Assembly (NCBI GenBank): GCA_947585865.1
Contig: CANPXH010000002.1
Coordinates: 114,975 to 178,974, forward strand
Direction of reading: 5' to 3'
Length of the DNA stretch: 64,000 nt
Origin: an uncultured Clostridia bacterium
GTDB taxonomy: Bacteria; Bacillota; Clostridia; Lachnospirales; CAG-274
The position numbers were made by a program, and so were the translations under genes. The notes under the pieces were generated by a model that did no database searches, was not told the DNA's origin, and was given only the letters and a program-made list of their open reading frames with translations. Shown here piece after piece: positions 61,799-64,000 of this stretch (its first letter is position 1; each line of letters begins with the position of its first letter).

Positions 61799-63640
61799 AT
61801 GTGTGGGATCTCGGGATTTTGTTCCTTTGATATCGATTTTACGAAAAGGTATGATTACTGGGAAAATATACTGGTGAAAATGAGAGAGGCTATATACAGA
61901 AGGGGAAACGACACCACGGGAGAGTATCTGAACAAAAACATAGGCTTAAGCCAAACCAGACTTACCATAAGGGATCTGTACGGCGGCAATCAGCCTATCG
62001 TAAGAACGGTAAACGGCGTTGAATACGTTATAATATACAATGGAGAAATATATAATATGGATTCTCTTAAAAACGATCTTATCTCAAAGGGTTATGTTTT
62101 TGAAACTACCACCGATACAGAGGTGATACTTTATGCATATATCGAATACGGAGCTGATTCCGTAAATATGCTAAACGGTATATTTGCCTATGCCATATGG
62201 AACGGAGGGGAAAAGAGGCTGTATCTTTTCAGAGACAGAAGCGGTATAAAGCCCTTGTTCTATACTATTAAATACAATACCATAGTTTTCGGCTCCGAAA
62301 TAAAGGCTCTTTTTGAACACCCCAATATTTCACCTGAAATAGATAAAAATTCTTTAAGGGAGATATTCGGCATAGGGCCTGCCCGCACCGAGGGGATAGG
62401 AGTTTTTAGAGATGTGTATGAAATAAAGTATGGTCACTATGGCATATATGACATAAACGGATTCCGACAGGTGAAATATTGGGAGCTCAGATCAGAAAGG
62501 CATAATAAGAGCTATGAGGAAACTGTAGAGGATATAAAATATCTTGTCAGGACCGCTGTGGAGTATCAAATGGTATCAGATGTGCCTGTGTGCAGCTTTT
62601 TATCGGGAGGCGTGGATTCCTGCATAGTTACGGCTATAGCGGCAAATTATATGAATAAGCGGGGCAGCACATTCAACACTTTCTCATTTGACTTTACAGG
62701 AAATGATATATACTTTAAGTCAAATTCCTTCCAGCCGGAACAGGACAGACCCTATGTGGACAAAATGCTCAAGGTCTTTGATGTGAAGCATACCTATTTG
62801 GAATGCAATGAAGAAGAGCTTGCGGACTATCTCTATATTTCCGTGGATGCCAAAGATCTGCCGGGCATGGCGGATGTAGATGCTTCAATGTTGTATTTCT
62901 GCCGATTGGTCAAGGAACATAATAAGGTGACGCTTACGGGAGAATGTGCCGATGAGATATTCGGAGGCTATCCTTGGTTCCACAGAGAGGATTTTATAAA
63001 AGCGGATACATTTCCGTGGTCTGTAAATCCCGAACCGAGGATCGATGTACTCAATACGGAAACGGCGGAAATGCTGAATATAAAGGAATATATAGCCATG
63101 CGATACAAAAAATCACTTAAAGAGGTGCCGTATCTTGATGGAGAAGATGCCGTAGAAAAAAGAAGACGTGAAATATCTTATCTTAATTTAAAGTGGTTTA
63201 TGACGACGCTTTTGGACAGAATGGACCGAGCGTCTATGTATTCCGGCTTGGAAGCCAGAGTACCGTATGCGGATCACAGGATAATCGAATATATGTGGAA
63301 TGTGCCATGGGAGTATAAGTGCCATAACGGTATTGTAAAAGGTCTTCTTCGTGACAGCGCAAAGGGATTGCTGCCCGATGAAATACTCTATCGCAAAAAA
63401 TCACCGTATCCCAAGACATATAATCCCGCCTATGAGAAGATACTGAAGGAAAGGGTAGGGGATATAATAAATAACAACAACTCTCCAATAATGCAATTCC
63501 TCAATAAGGATCACGTCACCAAGCTTATAACAAGCACGTCGGATTACGGGAAACCATGGTTCGGTCAGCTTATGGCTGCTCCTCAGATGATGGCTTATAT
63601 TATACAGGTGAATTACTGGATGGAGAAGTTTGGATTGTAA
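61799..63640 (+). CDS. asnB: Asparagine synthetase (glutamine-hydrolysing)
   Basis: 613 residues. The N-terminal glutaminase domain starts MCGISGF, with Cys2 as nucleophile after Met removal, and contains SQTRLTIRDLYGGNQPIV and YNGEIYN. The synthetase domain has the PP-loop SFLSGGVDSCIVTAIA (about 268) and TGECADEIFGGY. It converts aspartate, glutamine and ATP to asparagine. The closest look-alikes are AsnB-type enzymes of Firmicutes; some act on other acids in secondary metabolism, but no such context exists here. GGGGG precedes the ATG. It is divergent from pheS, and hairpin-array locus C starts just after it. Confidence 0.93.
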   Translation: MCGISGFCSFDIDFTKRYDYWENILVKMREAIYRRGNDTTGEYLNKNIGLSQTRLTIRDLYGGNQPIVRTVNGVEYVIIYNGEIYNMDSLKNDLISKGYVFETTTDTEVILYAYIEYGADSVNMLNGIFAYAIWNGGEKRLYLFRDRSGIKPLFYTIKYNTIVFGSEIKALFEHPNISPEIDKNSLREIFGIGPARTEGIGVFRDVYEIKYGHYGIYDINGFRQVKYWELRSERHNKSYEETVEDIKYLVRTAVEYQMVSDVPVCSFLSGGVDSCIVTAIAANYMNKRGSTFNTFSFDFTGNDIYFKSNSFQPEQDRPYVDKMLKVFDVKHTYLECNEEELADYLYISVDAKDLPGMADVDASMLYFCRLVKEHNKVTLTGECADEIFGGYPWFHREDFIKADTFPWSVNPEPRIDVLNTETAEMLNIKEYIAMRYKKSLKEVPYLDGEDAVEKRRREISYLNLKWFMTTLLDRMDRASMYSGLEARVPYADHRIIEYMWNVPWEYKCHNGIVKGLLRDSAKGLLPDEILYRKKSPYPKTYNPAYEKILKERVGDIINNNNSPIMQFLNKDHVTKLITSTSDYGKPWFGQLMAAPQMMAYIIQVNYWMEKFGL

Positions 63641-63649
63641 TTTTTTTGG

Positions 63650-64000
63650 TTGTATTACTTTAAAAAAAGTAAGCATTATGTACTTTTTGCGAAAAAGTAC
63701 CAAAAACCGTTCAGTGTTTTCGGCTTTGTTTTTTATTTACAATATTATTTTTTATTTGTTTTACTTTAATTTGTAATATAAACTTTATCTTACTTTGAAA
63801 AGTAAGCAAATTTATTTGTACTTTTTTGCGAAAAAAGTACCAAGAACATTTAATGCTTTTGATTTTATTGTTTCTATGAATTATAAATTTTAGTTTGTCT
63901 TACTTTAAAAAGTAAGCAAATCTTATGTACTTTTTTGCGAAAAAAGTACCAAAAACGTTCAGCACTTTCGGCGTTGCCGAAAGCCGGCCTACGGCCGTCG
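63650..64000. repeat. Hairpin-array locus C (runs off the window)
   Basis: Three tandem copies of the paired hairpin unit (CTTACTTT/AAGTAAG-like, then GTACTTTTTT-GCG-AAAAAAGTAC), with GTAC hairpins at about 63679, 63818 and 63927, in the same orientation as the left arms of loci A and B. After the last copy comes GCACTTTCGGCGTTGCCGAAAG and GCCGGCCTACGGCC, new hairpins not present in loci A or B. No coding frame is supported. Confidence 0.75.

Overview
The window looks like a chromosome segment of a low-to-moderate GC, Gram-positive Clostridia-type bacterium, probably gut or anaerobic. The evidence is AGGAGG-type ribosome binding sites, canonical TTGACA/TATAAT promoters with 17-bp spacers, a T-box ahead of pheST, sortase/LPXTG pili, WalR-like boxes, CarD, DUF6465, copper-amine-oxidase-type stalk domains and many flavodoxins. 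ATA isoleucine codons are heavily used. I cannot name the species from sequence alone.

Layout. 0-12 kb is housekeeping: a VanW-family envelope protein, a YerC/TrpR-like regulator, the PcrA helicase, an aquaporin, a divergent shikimate-kinase-like protein, CarD, TrpD, an SSB-like protein, DUF6465, TyrA and AroA. 12-14.4 kb holds a C39-like protein, a small secreted toxin-domain-like protein, and a compact cassette between tRNA-Pro(GGG) and tRNA-Arg(CCT). That cassette has a solo tyrosine recombinase facing a perfect promoter enclosed by 28-bp inverted repeats, which reads as an invertible promoter switch. 14.4-17 kb holds an Fe-S protein, a multi-hairpin repeat locus and an ASCH-KptA fusion. 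17-26 kb is a redox island: a TetR-controlled flavin reductase, cytosolic and secreted flavodoxins (one a lipoprotein, one on a stalk domain), an FMN reductase, an aldo/keto reductase, a CMD-cupin protein, a stalk-DUF362 protein and an ArsP-type permease, with decayed fragments of a MerR regulator, an aldo/keto reductase and a flavodoxin.

26-32 kb has a second hairpin-array locus, a NlpC/P60 hydrolase with a WalR-like box, transketolase, an HD phosphohydrolase and a degenerate acetylglutamate-kinase homologue. 32.5-37.8 kb is a four-gene polysaccharide operon: polymerase/ligase, CapD-type dehydratase, phosphoglycosyl transferase and epimerase. 38-58 kb is a pilus/adhesin locus: a 3744-residue LPETG protein with His/Cys repeats, a major pilin (LPETG), a DUF559 nuclease-like gene among REP-like palindromes, a minor LPQTG pilin, a RelBE-type toxin-antitoxin pair, then a small coiled-coil protein, a signal peptidase I and two sortases in one operon. 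58-64 kb has pheT, pheS and their T-box, asnB, and a third hairpin-array locus.

The most noteworthy signals are four. (1) The self-contained invertible promoter with its recombinase. (2) A ~170-nt two-copy element (5.6 and 32.2 kb) that keeps the same stems although one stem is almost completely different in sequence, which suggests a structured RNA; each copy is bracketed by duplicated small hairpins. (3) The modular hairpin arrays at 15.2-16.1, 26.2-27.3 and 63.6-64 kb. (4) The extracytoplasmic flavodoxin system with an orphan MerR-type promoter and a MerR gene fragment.
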